The notes under the pieces: model-generated
Databases searched by the model: none
What the model was told of the DNA's origin: nothing
What the model saw: only the letters and a program-made list of their open reading frames with translations
Made by a program: the position numbers and the translations under genes
NCBI GenBank assembly: GCA_937988735.1
Contig: CALKHQ010000179.1
Coordinates: 1 to 6,000 of the forward strand
DNA: 6,000 nt
Origin: an uncultured Alphaproteobacteria bacterium
GTDB lineage: Bacteria; Pseudomonadota; Alphaproteobacteria; CALKHQ01
Direction: 5' to 3'
Part shown: positions 5,925 through 6,000 of the stretch, in pieces
Position numbering within the stretch: position 1 is the first letter of the stretch
Layout of the letters: each line of letters starts with the position of its first letter

Positions 5925-6000
5925 TGCTGAGGGTCGAGGGCATCCAGGCGTTCTACGGCCGCAGCCAGGCGCTCCACGACTTCTCGGTCGAGGTCGCGGC
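5924..6000 (+). CDS. livF: HAAT ABC importer ATP-binding protein, LivF family (5' fragment)
   Basis: Only 25 complete codons lie in the window. The reading begins MLRVEGIQAFYGRSQALH and continues with the DFSVEV strand, the standard N-terminus of a LivF ATPase with A-loop Tyr11 in FYG. Walker A and the remaining motifs lie beyond 6000. The ATG shares one base with the livG TGA (TGATG, 5922-5926); GTG 5921 in the same frame is an alternative start. Position after livG and the N-terminal pattern make the LivF call likely, and it would complete the five-part importer. Confidence 0.85.
   Translation, partial: MLRVEGIQAFYGRSQALHDFSVEVA

Noticed and set aside
1..6000. CRISPR arrays, tRNA or rRNA genes, insertion sequences, attachment sites, defence or phage genes
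   Set aside because: No regularly spaced repeats, cloverleaf-like segments, transposase motifs or terminal inverted repeats were seen; nearly all of the window is accounted for by metabolic and transport genes.

Overview
The window is very GC-rich (by eye about 70%), with GC-ending codons, strong purine-rich ribosome binding sites and operon habits typical of an alphaproteobacterium (Rhodospirillales or Hyphomicrobiales-like). The taxonomic placement is inference from composition and protein style only.

Layout. Positions 1-474 (minus strand) hold the N-terminal 158 residues of a class IV PLP-dependent aminotransferase whose 3' end lies outside the window. A 131-base divergent intergenic region (475-605) follows, with an AT-rich, dyad-containing island that looks like an operator. 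On the plus strand come, in order: an enamidase-like binuclear amidohydrolase (606-1799), a Tat-signal-bearing type I periplasmic substrate-binding protein (1928-3220), a LivH-type permease (3350-4249, TTG start), a LivM-type permease (4246-5199), a LivG-type ATPase (5196-5924), and the first 25 codons of a LivF-type ATPase (5924-6000, cut by the window edge). The last four genes overlap at their stop/start codons (ATGA, GTGA, TGATG). The two larger gaps, before the binding protein and before LivH, each carry GC-rich inverted repeats.

How the genes fit together. The five transport genes form a complete HAAT/branched-chain-type ABC importer: binding protein, two permeases and two ATPases. The gene directly upstream resembles the enamidase of the Eubacterium barkeri nicotinate fermentation, which opens the ring of 1,4,5,6-tetrahydro-6-oxonicotinate to give 2-formylglutarate. 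The simplest reading is an uptake-and-degradation unit for a cyclic amide or N-heterocycle, with the aminotransferase possibly acting on a downstream carbonyl or amino intermediate. The substrate is not proven by anything in this window. The importer family also carries amino acids, amides, urea and aromatic acids, and the ring reductase and hydroxylase expected for nicotinate breakdown are not in view.

The window is mostly conventional in gene content. Its most interesting aspects are the enamidase-transporter pairing, a CxCxxC motif in the enamidase, the divergent operator-like dyad, and the hairpins that bracket the binding-protein gene, one of which includes part of the LivH ribosome binding site.
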